A DNA stretch of 11,895 bases from Mageeibacillus sp. UBA1212 (lineage in GTDB: Bacteria; Bacillota; Clostridia; UBA1212). The position numbers and the translations under genes are program-made. The stretch lies in NCBI GenBank assembly GCA_002309655.1, contig DBXM01000012.1, forward strand, positions 91,722 through 103,616. Direction: 5' to 3'. Position 1 is the first letter of the stretch; each line of letters opens with the position of its first letter. The notes under the pieces are model-generated. The model did not search any database. It saw only the letters and a list, made by a program, of their open reading frames with translations, and had not been told where the DNA came from. This document shows positions 1-7,454 of this stretch, in pieces.

Positions 1-11
1 GGGAAATTGAA

Positions 12-968
12 ATGAAAGTCAAAATTAGGAATATTGTTGAGGCTGCTTTGCAGATGGTACTAATCATATTGTTTTGCATAAAACCGTTTATGGTAATCGA
101 GGCAGAAATCCGGAGAATTAGCATAAACGGTTATAGTACTTATGTAACCGGATCAAAACTGTTTGTGTCCATATTTGGTTTTGCTTTTGGACTTAAACGT
201 GGAGTTGAAGCAATTCATATCATTATAGCGTGGTTATTGCTTATCTTTTCTGTTGTTTGTGCTGTTTTCTTTATTATACAGTTGTTTGGAAAAGGGGAAA
301 GAAGAAATTTAAAAAAACCTTCGATATTTGTGATACTTGAAAGCGTTGCGTTCATAGCTTTTGGAATAACTGTAAGTATACTGTGTGATAGTTCAACATT
401 AGATGACGATTATTTATTTGTGTTTGATTATAAAATCGGAGCGGTATATATAATATGTGCGATTCTCATGGCGGCATTAATTGCATTGACTATTACAGGT
501 TATGTTCTTGTCAAAAAAAGAGGTATAGTCGAAGAAAAAGCAAATAAAGCACGACGTGTTAAAGCGGCAACTAACGATGACCTTGATAGGCTTTCAAAAC
601 TAAAAAATCTTCTCGATTCCGGTGCTATAACAAAGGAAGAATTTGAAGAGCATAAGAGAAGACTTTTATTCAGCGGTGAAACAAATTCAATCAAAGTAAA
701 TGAGAATCATATACTGGAGGACACTCAAAGCAACGACTACCGATTAGAAGAGGGTGCCAGTTCAGTTAATCCCGAGTCTTTACAGGTCCCCTTAAGTGAT
801 GAAAACAAGGAAGGATTTATCGATAAAAAGGCTGATAGTGCCGTGGCCGACTCATCAAGTAAGAACTCCGAAGTGATTCAAATCCTTAAGCTTTACAAAG
901 ACTTATATGATTCGAATTTGATTTCAAAGGAAGAATTTGATGCCCAAAAAAAGAAATTACTGGGATGA
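12..968 (+). CDS. Four-helix membrane protein with two cytoplasmic SHOCT domains
   Basis: Function unknown. The 318-residue product has four predicted membrane helices at about 10-30, 66-92, 104-124 and 142-167. Basic segments (KGERRNLKK near 94-102, KKRG near 168) lie on the side that would be cytoplasmic, and the acidic loop 125-141 would be outside, so both ends should be inside. The tail has two SHOCT-type short helical hairpins at 189-219 (GAITKEEFEEHKRRLL) and 287-317 (NLISKEEFDAQKKKLL), separated by an acidic, low-complexity linker. SHOCT domains are known as small C-terminal modules thought to mediate oligomerisation. The next gene also ends in one, so the two products may assemble together; that is inference. 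The frame stays open upstream to base 1, so the true start could lie outside the window; only a weak GGGAAA precedes this ATG. The gene is AT-rich (21 of 60 bases G or C at 421-480), unlike the gene that follows. Confidence 0.85.
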   Translation: MKVKIRNIVEAALQMVLIILFCIKPFMVIEAEIRRISINGYSTYVTGSKLFVSIFGFAFGLKRGVEAIHIIIAWLLLIFSVVCAVFFIIQLFGKGERRNLKKPSIFVILESVAFIAFGITVSILCDSSTLDDDYLFVFDYKIGAVYIICAILMAALIALTITGYVLVKKRGIVEEKANKARRVKAATNDDLDRLSKLKNLLDSGAITKEEFEEHKRRLLFSGETNSIKVNENHILEDTQSNDYRLEEGASSVNPESLQVPLSDENKEGFIDKKADSAVADSSSKNSEVIQILKLYKDLYDSNLISKEEFDAQKKKLLG

Positions 969-1059
969 TTGCTAACAAGGCATTTTGCCGGAGAAGCATT
1001 TTTATTCAAGAATGATTGGAGAAAACAGTGAAAAGAGTTAAAATTGTTGGAGGACTTAA

Positions 1060-2202
1060 ATGTCAAGTATTTGTGAAGTGATTAAATATGAAGGCGACAA
1101 CACCTGCTTCATTTGGAAACATCCGAGCGAAGACTTCAACAGTTTAACGCAGTTGATTGTCCACGAATCGCAGGAAGCCATTTTCTTTATGAACGGCCAG
1201 GCACTTGATCTGTTCGGCGCCGGCAGGTACACGCTTGAGACGCAGAATATACCTAAAATTGGGAAGTTTTTGAACAGGGCGACAGGCGACAAAAACCCTT
1301 TCCACTGCGAGGTCTATTTTATCAACAAGGCCGAACAGATGGCTATCAAATGGGGCACAGACAGCAAGGTGCAGTATATCGACCCGAAGTACGGGTTCCC
1401 GCTCGCCATCGGCGCCTCTGGAGAAATGTCATTGCGCGCTGATGACAGCCGGAAGCTTCTGCTCAAGCTCGTGGGAACTGAAAAGTACCTCGGGCAGCAG
1501 AAACTCGTGTCTTTTTTCCGCGCGTTTCTGATGACCCGAGTTAAGACGTACATTGCACAGGTCATTAAGGCGAACGCCATCAGCATATTCGAGCTCGACG
1601 AGAACCTCGCGTCGTTCTCCGAGAATATTCATAAGCTTCTGATTCCCGACTTCGCTGACTACGGAATCTCTCTGGAACGGTTTTTCGTCACGAATATCGT
1701 GAAGCCTGACGGCGAGAGACAGTACGAGAAATTCAAGGAACTTCACTTCCGTCAGTACGCCGACATTGCCGAGGCGAAGCTTCGCCAACAGACCGACCTG
1801 ATTTATGCGCAAACGGAGGCACAGAAGATTGTTATTGACTCTCAGGCCCAGGCAACCAAGCGCGCCCAGGAAGGCTACACCTACGCCCAAGAGCGTGGCT
1901 TCGATGTCGCTGAGAAGGTGGCGCAAAACGAGGCGGTGGGTCAGTTTACGAACATGGGAATCGGCTTCGGAACGATGGCCGGAGTCGGCGGCGCTATCGG
2001 AGGAATTGTCGGCGGTGCGGTCAACAACGCCATCGACGCAGCGACTCAGCCGGTGCAGCCGCAGCAATCCGCACAGCCTGCCGACGACATGGCGGCCTTC
2101 AAGAAGAAGGTCGAAAAGCTGACCGTCATGAAAGAGGCGGGAATGATCAGCGAAGAAGAGTTTGAGCAGATGAAAGCCAAACTGCTTGCCGACATTCTGT
2201 AA
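1060..2202 (+). CDS. SPFH/band-7 (YdjI-like) protein with C-terminal SHOCT domain
   Basis: Likely a membrane-associated scaffold of the SPFH (stomatin/prohibitin/flotillin) superfamily, in the group often called YdjI-like or 'virion core protein'. Of 380 residues, about 1-225 form the SPFH-type core: an N-terminal segment with IWKHPSEDF, a strand-rich region with VHESQEAIFFMNGQ, then YGISLERFFVTNI near 201-213. A helical, Ala/Gln-rich stretch follows (225-292), then a glycine-rich hydrophobic patch (about 299-320) that may touch the membrane, a Gln/Pro linker (328-342) and a SHOCT domain (346-379, with GMISEEEFEQMKAKLL). Many relatives end in a zinc ribbon instead; here the SHOCT takes that place. 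SPFH proteins build ring or microdomain assemblies, and B. subtilis YdjI works with PspA in envelope stress, but no PspA gene is seen here. The start is supported by GGAGG at 1049-1053, six bases before ATG. Base composition is about 55% G+C, well above the flanking AT-rich genes. Confidence 0.87.
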   Translation: MSSICEVIKYEGDNTCFIWKHPSEDFNSLTQLIVHESQEAIFFMNGQALDLFGAGRYTLETQNIPKIGKFLNRATGDKNPFHCEVYFINKAEQMAIKWGTDSKVQYIDPKYGFPLAIGASGEMSLRADDSRKLLLKLVGTEKYLGQQKLVSFFRAFLMTRVKTYIAQVIKANAISIFELDENLASFSENIHKLLIPDFADYGISLERFFVTNIVKPDGERQYEKFKELHFRQYADIAEAKLRQQTDLIYAQTEAQKIVIDSQAQATKRAQEGYTYAQERGFDVAEKVAQNEAVGQFTNMGIGFGTMAGVGGAIGGIVGGAVNNAIDAATQPVQPQQSAQPADDMAAFKKKVEKLTVMKEAGMISEEEFEQMKAKLLADIL

Positions 2203-2219
2203 CACGGAGGAACCTGACA

Positions 2220-2924
2220 ATGAAAAAGAACTTCGGCTTTTATGTGCTTATTTGGGCAATCATCCTCGCGGTGTTCAACGCGGTCGTTTTTCTAGTACGT
2301 CCGGTTATCCCAGGCATTACAATCGTATACGGCGCGCGCTTCTGGATTGCATGGGCGTTCATTATTGCCGCTTTTATAGGTAATCTTGTATGCGCGTATT
2401 TTGCGTTTAAATCGGATAACCTCAAGAAGGTGTTCTACAACCTTCCTCTGATTACGGTCAGCTGGTCGGCGGTTATTGCGATGCTCGTTGCCGGTTGCGT
2501 TTTGATGCTGATTCCGGGATGTCCCACGTGGCTTGCCGCTATCGTCTGCATACTCATTCTCGCGTTCAACGCTATCGCGGTAATCAAAGCGGTTTGGGCC
2601 GCCGATGCGGTGGGGAAGGTAGACGAGAAGGTGAAAGCCCAAACTTCATTTATTAAAAACCTGACCGTTGATGCGGAGGGCCTGCTTGCCCGCGCCAAGA
2701 GCGACGCTGTGAAGGCGGAATGCAAGAAGGTGTACGAAGCAGTAAGGTATTCCGACCCGATGAGCGATACGGGAATTGATTCCATCGAAAACGAGATAGC
2801 ATATAAATTGGGATTACTTGTCGATGCTGTTAATGCGGATGATAAAGAGAGAGTGTCGGAAATAGCTACTGAATTCTGCTTTTTGATTAATGACAGAAAC
2901 AAGAGATGCAAATCGCTGAAATAA
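2220..2924 (+). CDS. Four-helix membrane protein, unknown function
   Basis: I do not recognise a named family. The 234-residue product starts MKKN and has four predicted membrane helices at about 7-27, 41-63, 76-98 and 104-126. Lys-containing KSDNLKK (64-70) would be a cytoplasmic loop, so both ends should be inside. The tail 127-234 is soluble, mostly helical and charged (KVDEKVKAQ, then a segment near 150-175 with several Lys). The ATG lies 17 bases after the stop of the SPFH gene and is preceded by CGGAGG at 2205-2210, so the two are almost certainly co-transcribed. The position suggests a membrane partner of the SPFH scaffold, as with the membrane proteins encoded beside ydjI in Bacillus; that is inference. 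Composition shifts within the gene: 34 of 60 bases are G or C at 2461-2520, but 25 of 60 at 2821-2880. Confidence 0.82.
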   Translation: MKKNFGFYVLIWAIILAVFNAVVFLVRPVIPGITIVYGARFWIAWAFIIAAFIGNLVCAYFAFKSDNLKKVFYNLPLITVSWSAVIAMLVAGCVLMLIPGCPTWLAAIVCILILAFNAIAVIKAVWAADAVGKVDEKVKAQTSFIKNLTVDAEGLLARAKSDAVKAECKKVYEAVRYSDPMSDTGIDSIENEIAYKLGLLVDAVNADDKERVSEIATEFCFLINDRNKRCKSLK

Positions 2925-2928
2925 CACT

Positions 2929-3543
2929 ATGGGAATGAAAAGAAAAGCAAACATAAAAAGATGGTTTAGAACAAACAAAAAAATTTTTTGGATATTAACC
3001 TTGTTGATTGTTTTTCCTCTAATCGTCGGCGTATTATACGCTCTTCCTGTTCCAAGGATAATTGCACTTGATTCGGGAGATTTACTTGCTTATTATGGAA
3101 CGGCTTTCGGAATTATAGGCTCGTTTTTTGTCTATCGAGATGAAGTTAAAAAGAAAGAAAAAGAAAGAACAAAGGAGTTAAAGCCTGTTTTTACAGTGGA
3201 GGTTTCCTTAATCGATAAATCTTTAGGTTTATTCAAAATTGATATTGGCAATTACTCAGATCAACCTGTATCGTTTCTATCATTTTATGACGAATTCGTT
3301 GAAACAATGGCGCAGAAAAAGTATTCATTCCAAGTTACTTATAATAAAACAATCGAGGAAGAAAACATAAAACCTAGATTTAACATTACGATGGATCCTG
3401 ATATTATTGATTCTGACGGGTATCCAAAGTATGTTCAACTGCTTTGCGATGACAAGGATGGTAATGCTTGGAATTGTTGCTATTACAAAGTGAAAGACTG
3501 CGATAGGGCTTATTATTATCCGCGAGATATTGAAATTATTTAG
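2929..3543 (+). CDS. Small AT-rich protein with two membrane segments, unknown function
   Basis: Not recognised. The 204-residue product opens with a strongly basic stretch (KRKANIKRWFRTNKK), then a membrane helix at about 19-41 and a second at about 51-69. A highly charged segment follows (DEVKKKEKERTKELK, 71-85), then a soluble domain of about 120 residues rich in aromatic and beta-strand-like sequence. Both ends should be cytoplasmic. The layout resembles membrane-anchored accessory proteins near defence or stress loci, but that resemblance is not diagnostic. It begins four bases after the previous stop with no clear ribosome site, so translation probably depends on coupling; an ATG two codons downstream (2935) is an alternative start. 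Its stop overlaps the ribosome site of the TIR gene. It is clearly AT-rich (20 of 60 bases G or C at 3241-3300), which suggests a different origin from its neighbours. Confidence 0.78.
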   Translation: MGMKRKANIKRWFRTNKKIFWILTLLIVFPLIVGVLYALPVPRIIALDSGDLLAYYGTAFGIIGSFFVYRDEVKKKEKERTKELKPVFTVEVSLIDKSLGLFKIDIGNYSDQPVSFLSFYDEFVETMAQKKYSFQVTYNKTIEEENIKPRFNITMDPDIIDSDGYPKYVQLLCDDKDGNAWNCCYYKVKDCDRAYYYPRDIEII

Positions 3544-3546
3544 GAG
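3542..3546 (+). promoter_or_regulatory. Ribosome binding site overlapping upstream stop codon
   Basis: AGGAG lies five bases before the ATG at 3552 and overlaps the TAG stop (3541-3543) of the preceding gene. This fixes the start of the first TIR gene and suggests translational coupling between the small membrane protein and the receptor. Confidence 0.7.
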
Positions 3547-3551
3547 CATTT

Positions 3552-6500
3552 ATGGCATTTTTCAAGTGTAAAATGTGCGGCGGCACAATTGAATTCGAGC
3601 AGGGAGCGACAGTCGGTGTTTGCGATTCGTGTGGAACGAAACAGACGCTCCCGCGCTTGGATAACGACCGGAGAGCAAACCTTTACGACCGCGCTAACCA
3701 TTTCCGCAGAAATAACGAGTTCGACAAGGCGGCGTCGATTTACGAACAGATTCTTACCGAGGATACCGCTGATGCGGAGGCGTATTGGTCGCTTGTTTTG
3801 TGCAACTACGGAATCGAATACGTGGAAGATCCGGCTACTCGCAATCGCGTGCCGACAGTAAACCGTGCGCAGTTCACGTCGGTTTTTGACGACGATAACT
3901 ACAAGTCGGCCCTGAAGTATGCGGACGGGGCACAACGCGAGCTATATGAGAAAGAAGCCAGAACTATCAACGAAATCCAAAAAGGCATCCTCGCAATTTC
4001 CCAAAAAGAGGAACCTTTTGACGTATTCATTTGCTATAAAGAAACGGACCGCGGCGGAAGAAGAACTCCGGATAGCGTCCTGGCAAACGACCTTTATCAC
4101 CAACTTACTCAAGAGGGTTTTAAGGTCTTTTTCTCGCGAATTACTCTCGAGGATAAGCTTGGAACCGCCTATGAACCCTATATCTTTGCAGCGCTTAACA
4201 CTGCGAAAGTTATGGTGGTTCTAGGCACAAAACCGGAATACTTTAACGCGGTTTGGGTGAAGAACGAGTGGAGCCGCTATCTTGCGCTTGTCAAAAAGAG
4301 CGGAGGCCGGAAGGTTTTGATTCCCGCTTACAAAGATATGGATCCGTACGACCTGCCGGATGAGTTTTCGCATTTGCAGGCACAGGATATGTCTAAACTC
4401 GGCTTCATGCAGGACTTGATCAGAGGGATTAAGAAAATCGCGCAAACAGCAGAAGCAAAGGTTACGGTTAAAGAAACAGTTGTAACTGCTGGGAACACAA
4501 ATACAGGTCCGCTGCTCGAGCGTGCCTTTATCTTTTTGGAAGACGGCAATTGGGAAGAGGCTGATTCTTATTGTGAGAAGGTTCTCGACCTGGAGCCTAG
4601 GAATGCCCAAGCGTATATTGGCAAGCTTATGGCTGAACTTCATGTAAGGCGTCGTGAAGACTTGCCAAATTGCGAAAAGTCGTTTGACGACAGCAACAAT
4701 TATCAGAAAGCTGTTCGGTTTGGCGACGAAAAAACTGCAGATGAATTAAAAGACTACATAGCGCAGATAAATGACCGCAATGAAACCCTTCGCTTGACGG
4801 GAATATATAACAGTGCAGTCTATGCCATGAATTCTGCGAGTAGCGAAGCAACTTACAAGGCTGCAGCAGCTAAATTCAAAACCATCTCCTGGTTCAGGGA
4901 TGCCGATGCACTGGCAGAGAAATGTCTGGAAAAAGCGGAAGCGTGCCGCAAAGATGCTATATATGCTTTCGGAAAATCTAAGATGTCAGGAAACTTAGTA
5001 AGCAGCTACAAAGCTGCCATCAATGTTTTCTTGAACATTCCCGGTTGGAGAGACTCAGACGAACTGGTTAGCGTCTGCCAGCGGAAGATAGATGAAATCA
5101 AAACCAAGGAAGAATCCGACAGACTTGAACTTGAGCGCAGGGAAGAAGCTGAGGCTCTGGAGAGAAAGCGAAGGGAAGAAGAATACAGGTATTTATTGGA
5201 AAGAAATAAGCGGAATACAAAAAGGTTCTTTGCAGTTGCAATTACTGTTTTGGTTTGTATTGTGGCGCTGACTTTAATTACAGTGCTTTTGATAATTCCT
5301 GCTGCAAATCTAAACAAGGCCATTTCACTTATGGAAAACGGTAAATATGTTGAGGCTAGAACTACGCTTGTCGAATTGGATGGGTTTGGAACAAGCAGTA
5401 ATAAAATTGCTGTCATAGATGCTATTGAATTAATCAAAAATGGCGATTATGACGCCGGTATCAAGAAAGCACTATCTGTTGATGAGCCAATCAGTATTTC
5501 ATATCATCTCAACGGAGGAGAATCCTCTAACGGAGATGAATTTAACTATTCTGCATCTACGGATTACCCGGGCCTCATTTCCCCCGCGAAGAAGGGATAT
5601 AGTTTTGTTGAATGGCAGTTGGAGAAATGCACATACAGCAGTAAACAGACTTTAAGCATTGTACTAGAAGCAGTTTGGTCCGATGGGTATCAAATAACAT
5701 ATGAATTAGACGGAGGCCAAGCTGACAACCCTTCCGAATACCATAAGGATGGCGAAAGTGTCACGCTTACCAACCCTGTAAAGGAGGGTTACACTTTTGT
5801 GGGATGGACCGGAACTGATTTGAATCTGCCAACCGTTGATGTCAGTATTCCAAGAGGGAGCTATGGCAACAAAGAATACATAGCTCATTGGAACCCCAAT
5901 GAGTACACATTTACACTGAATTCTAACGGTGGGAGCGTTGACGTATCTTCTTTTTCTGCGAAATATGACTCGGCTTATTCTTTACCGACACCGGTAAGAG
6001 AATATTACACTTTCAATGGGTGGTACAGCGGAACTACGAAATATGATGACGGATTTTGGGGTGATGCGTGTAGTGTTGTGCTCGTTGCAAATTGGACGCC
6101 GATTTCATATTCAGTTACATATAATTGTCTGGCAGAGGGCACTAACTCCATGGATAATCCCACCGAGTTCACAGTTGAATCTTCCATAATAGAATTATCA
6201 GCACCCAATCGAATAGGATATAAGTTCAATGGTTGGTACGGCGATAGTTCGTTCACGAAAAGAATTACAAGCATTCCTTCCGGGACTCACGAGAATATTG
6301 TTTTGTATGCAAATTGGGAAATAATCAATTACAAGATAACGTACCAGTTGAATGGCGGGACTATGGTGGGAACGAAAATAACGAGTTTTACAGTCGAAGA
6401 TTTACCGTTACGTTTACCAGAAGCGACCAAAGATGGACTTGTGTTTTTGAATTGGGGGAAAGACACATTTGACGGTGAAGTTGTTGAGACCATTACGAGT

Positions 6501-7313
6501 ATAGGAGATGTTACGTTGGCCGCAAGCTACCTTGACCCAAATTTGAAATTAAGTCTCAATAAATCTGGGAGTTACTATGTAGTTAAGGATTATACCGGGA
6601 GTGCCAATGAAGTTACCATACCTGCTTATTACCAAGGGAAACCCGTATCAGAAATCGGATTATCTGCTTTCAGCGAAAGCAACCAATCCAATGTTCTTGT
6701 GTCCATTACAATTCCTAAAACTGTGAGCAAAATAGGGGAAGATGCTTTCATAGCATGTAAAAAACTTACAAACATCAGTATACCGGACGGAATAAAGACC
6801 ATTGAATGGGGAACTTTTTATAACTGTGAATCGTTGACATCCATAGATATTCCTGACTCAGTAACCTCTATTGCGGATTCGGCATTTAGCGGATGCCATA
6901 AACTAGTATCGATTTCTCTACCGTCAAAGTTGACTTCTATTGGGAAAGATGCATTTGCATTTTGTCGAAATCTTAAAGAAATAATTGTGCCAGATGGAAT
7001 CACAGTATTGAAAGAGGATACTTTCTATGAGTGCGAGAAATTGTCAAGTGTTGTACTCCCCGAGTCATTAATAGAGATTGAACAATGCGTATTTTTGGAT
7101 TGTGAGAGTTTGCACAGGATAGTGATTCCGGCAAGTGTAACAAAAATGGGGCATATGATTTTTTATGGTTGTCCTAATATCACGATTTACTGTAGAGCAA
7201 AATCAATTCCTGACGGCTGGAGTTCTGGTTGGAATTCTGTTAGAACTTCTTATTCGCTGTGGGAAGAATATGAAGAAGTCCATACGGTAGTTTGGGGATA
7301 CACTGGAAATTGA
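3552..7313 (+). CDS. Transmembrane TIR receptor-like protein with InlB B-repeat and BspA-LRR ectodomain
   Basis: Proposed cell-surface sensor with a TIR output; 1253 residues. Domains in order: zinc ribbon with C6, C9, C24, C27; TPR-like helices about 42-90; TIR about 154-295, with box-1-like FDVFICYKETD (156-166) and WVKNEW (235-240); TPR-like helices about 316-515; charged coiled coil 515-557; one membrane helix about 558-584; a short TPR-like hairpin 586-610; five InlB B (Listeria-Bacteroides) repeats 647-995; BspA-type leucine-rich repeats about 1000-1215. There is no signal peptide. KRNTKR just before the helix predicts N-in/C-out topology, placing TIR in the cytoplasm and all repeats outside. 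E239 aligns with the catalytic Glu of NAD+-cleaving TIRs such as SARM1 (WVHKE), so NADase activity is plausible but unproven. Two paralogues follow. The ectodomain is more AT-rich than the cytoplasmic half (19 of 60 G or C at 6541-6600). Ligand unknown. Confidence 0.93.
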   Translation: MAFFKCKMCGGTIEFEQGATVGVCDSCGTKQTLPRLDNDRRANLYDRANHFRRNNEFDKAASIYEQILTEDTADAEAYWSLVLCNYGIEYVEDPATRNRVPTVNRAQFTSVFDDDNYKSALKYADGAQRELYEKEARTINEIQKGILAISQKEEPFDVFICYKETDRGGRRTPDSVLANDLYHQLTQEGFKVFFSRITLEDKLGTAYEPYIFAALNTAKVMVVLGTKPEYFNAVWVKNEWSRYLALVKKSGGRKVLIPAYKDMDPYDLPDEFSHLQAQDMSKLGFMQDLIRGIKKIAQTAEAKVTVKETVVTAGNTNTGPLLERAFIFLEDGNWEEADSYCEKVLDLEPRNAQAYIGKLMAELHVRRREDLPNCEKSFDDSNNYQKAVRFGDEKTADELKDYIAQINDRNETLRLTGIYNSAVYAMNSASSEATYKAAAAKFKTISWFRDADALAEKCLEKAEACRKDAIYAFGKSKMSGNLVSSYKAAINVFLNIPGWRDSDELVSVCQRKIDEIKTKEESDRLELERREEAEALERKRREEEYRYLLERNKRNTKRFFAVAITVLVCIVALTLITVLLIIPAANLNKAISLMENGKYVEARTTLVELDGFGTSSNKIAVIDAIELIKNGDYDAGIKKALSVDEPISISYHLNGGESSNGDEFNYSASTDYPGLISPAKKGYSFVEWQLEKCTYSSKQTLSIVLEAVWSDGYQITYELDGGQADNPSEYHKDGESVTLTNPVKEGYTFVGWTGTDLNLPTVDVSIPRGSYGNKEYIAHWNPNEYTFTLNSNGGSVDVSSFSAKYDSAYSLPTPVREYYTFNGWYSGTTKYDDGFWGDACSVVLVANWTPISYSVTYNCLAEGTNSMDNPTEFTVESSIIELSAPNRIGYKFNGWYGDSSFTKRITSIPSGTHENIVLYANWEIINYKITYQLNGGTMVGTKITSFTVEDLPLRLPEATKDGLVFLNWGKDTFDGEVVETITSIGDVTLAASYLDPNLKLSLNKSGSYYVVKDYTGSANEVTIPAYYQGKPVSEIGLSAFSESNQSNVLVSITIPKTVSKIGEDAFIACKKLTNISIPDGIKTIEWGTFYNCESLTSIDIPDSVTSIADSAFSGCHKLVSISLPSKLTSIGKDAFAFCRNLKEIIVPDGITVLKEDTFYECEKLSSVVLPESLIEIEQCVFLDCESLHRIVIPASVTKMGHMIFYGCPNITIYCRAKSIPDGWSSGWNSVRTSYSLWEEYEEVHTVVWGYTGN
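4011..4436 (+). other. TIR domain coding segment with candidate catalytic Glu codon
   Basis: Codes for residues 154-295 of the first receptor. FDVFICYKETD matches TIR box 1, and the GAG at 4266-4268 is E239 in WVKNEW, the position of the NADase glutamate. The equivalent Glu codons in the paralogues are 8166-8168 and 10832-10834. The segment differs from the second paralogue at about 10 of 142 residues by my count. Confidence 0.85.
5223..5303 (+). other. Single transmembrane helix of first TIR receptor
   Basis: Codes for about residues 558-584, an uninterrupted hydrophobic run after the basic KRNTKR. By the positive-inside rule the preceding zinc ribbon and TIR are cytoplasmic and everything after is exported. 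Equivalent helices lie at about 9093-9167 and 11756-11827 in the paralogues. Confidence 0.85.
5490..6536 (+). repeat. Five InlB B-type (Listeria-Bacteroides) ectodomain repeats
   Basis: Five copies of 63-73 residues each, covering protein residues about 647-709, 713-782, 784-850, 852-924 and 926-995. Typical units run from a Y-x-I-T-Y-x-L-x-G-G opening, through G-Y-x-F-x-G-W in the middle, to an A-x-W end. The first and last copies are the most degenerate (VEW and LNW in place of GW; the last ends ASY). Such repeats are small beta-rich stalk or adhesion modules on bacterial surfaces, and here they would hold the leucine-rich repeats away from the membrane. Confidence 0.88.
6696..7178 (+). repeat. 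Seven 23-residue BspA-type leucine-rich repeats
   Basis: Seven exact 23-residue units cover protein residues 1049-1209, starting at L1049, L1072, L1095, L1118, L1141, L1164 and L1187. The pattern is a leading L, then I-x-(I/L/V)-P, a turn, an I near the middle, (A/T/V/I)-F and a Cys three from the unit end. The seven Cys (1069, 1092, 1115, 1138, 1161, 1184, 1207) are exactly 23 apart. An irregular cap (VTIPAYYQGKPVSEIG) precedes them, and a closing segment follows with DGWSSGWN and VVWGY. BspA-type repeats occur in surface proteins that bind host or matrix proteins. Confidence 0.9.
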
Positions 7314-7454
7314 TGTGAGTGAGTACAGTCAACTAGTAGTTTTAACGACGCCAAAGGAATGAATTAGCTCATTAAATCGATTATTAATCTTGGCGCTAGG
7401 TGAACAGTCTCTCGCAAGCAAGATGTGTATTAGGGCTTCAAAAGAGGTATATAA

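Noticed and set aside
1016..1044. Promoter-like pair TTGGAG and TAAAAT, 17 bases apart, before the SPFH gene
   Set aside because: Transcription would start at about 1051, inside the ribosome site at 1049-1053, and the -35 matches only three positions.
1429..2220. Long antisense open frame opposite the SPFH gene (263 codons)
   Set aside because: It mirrors a GC-rich coding strand, is Leu/Arg-rich with no recognisable domain, and overlaps a well-supported gene.
7349..7395. CGCCAA/TTGGCG inverted pair between the first and second TIR genes
   Set aside because: Six-base arms separated by 35 bases with no T-run are likely by chance. I also found no -35/-10 pair with acceptable spacing in this gap.
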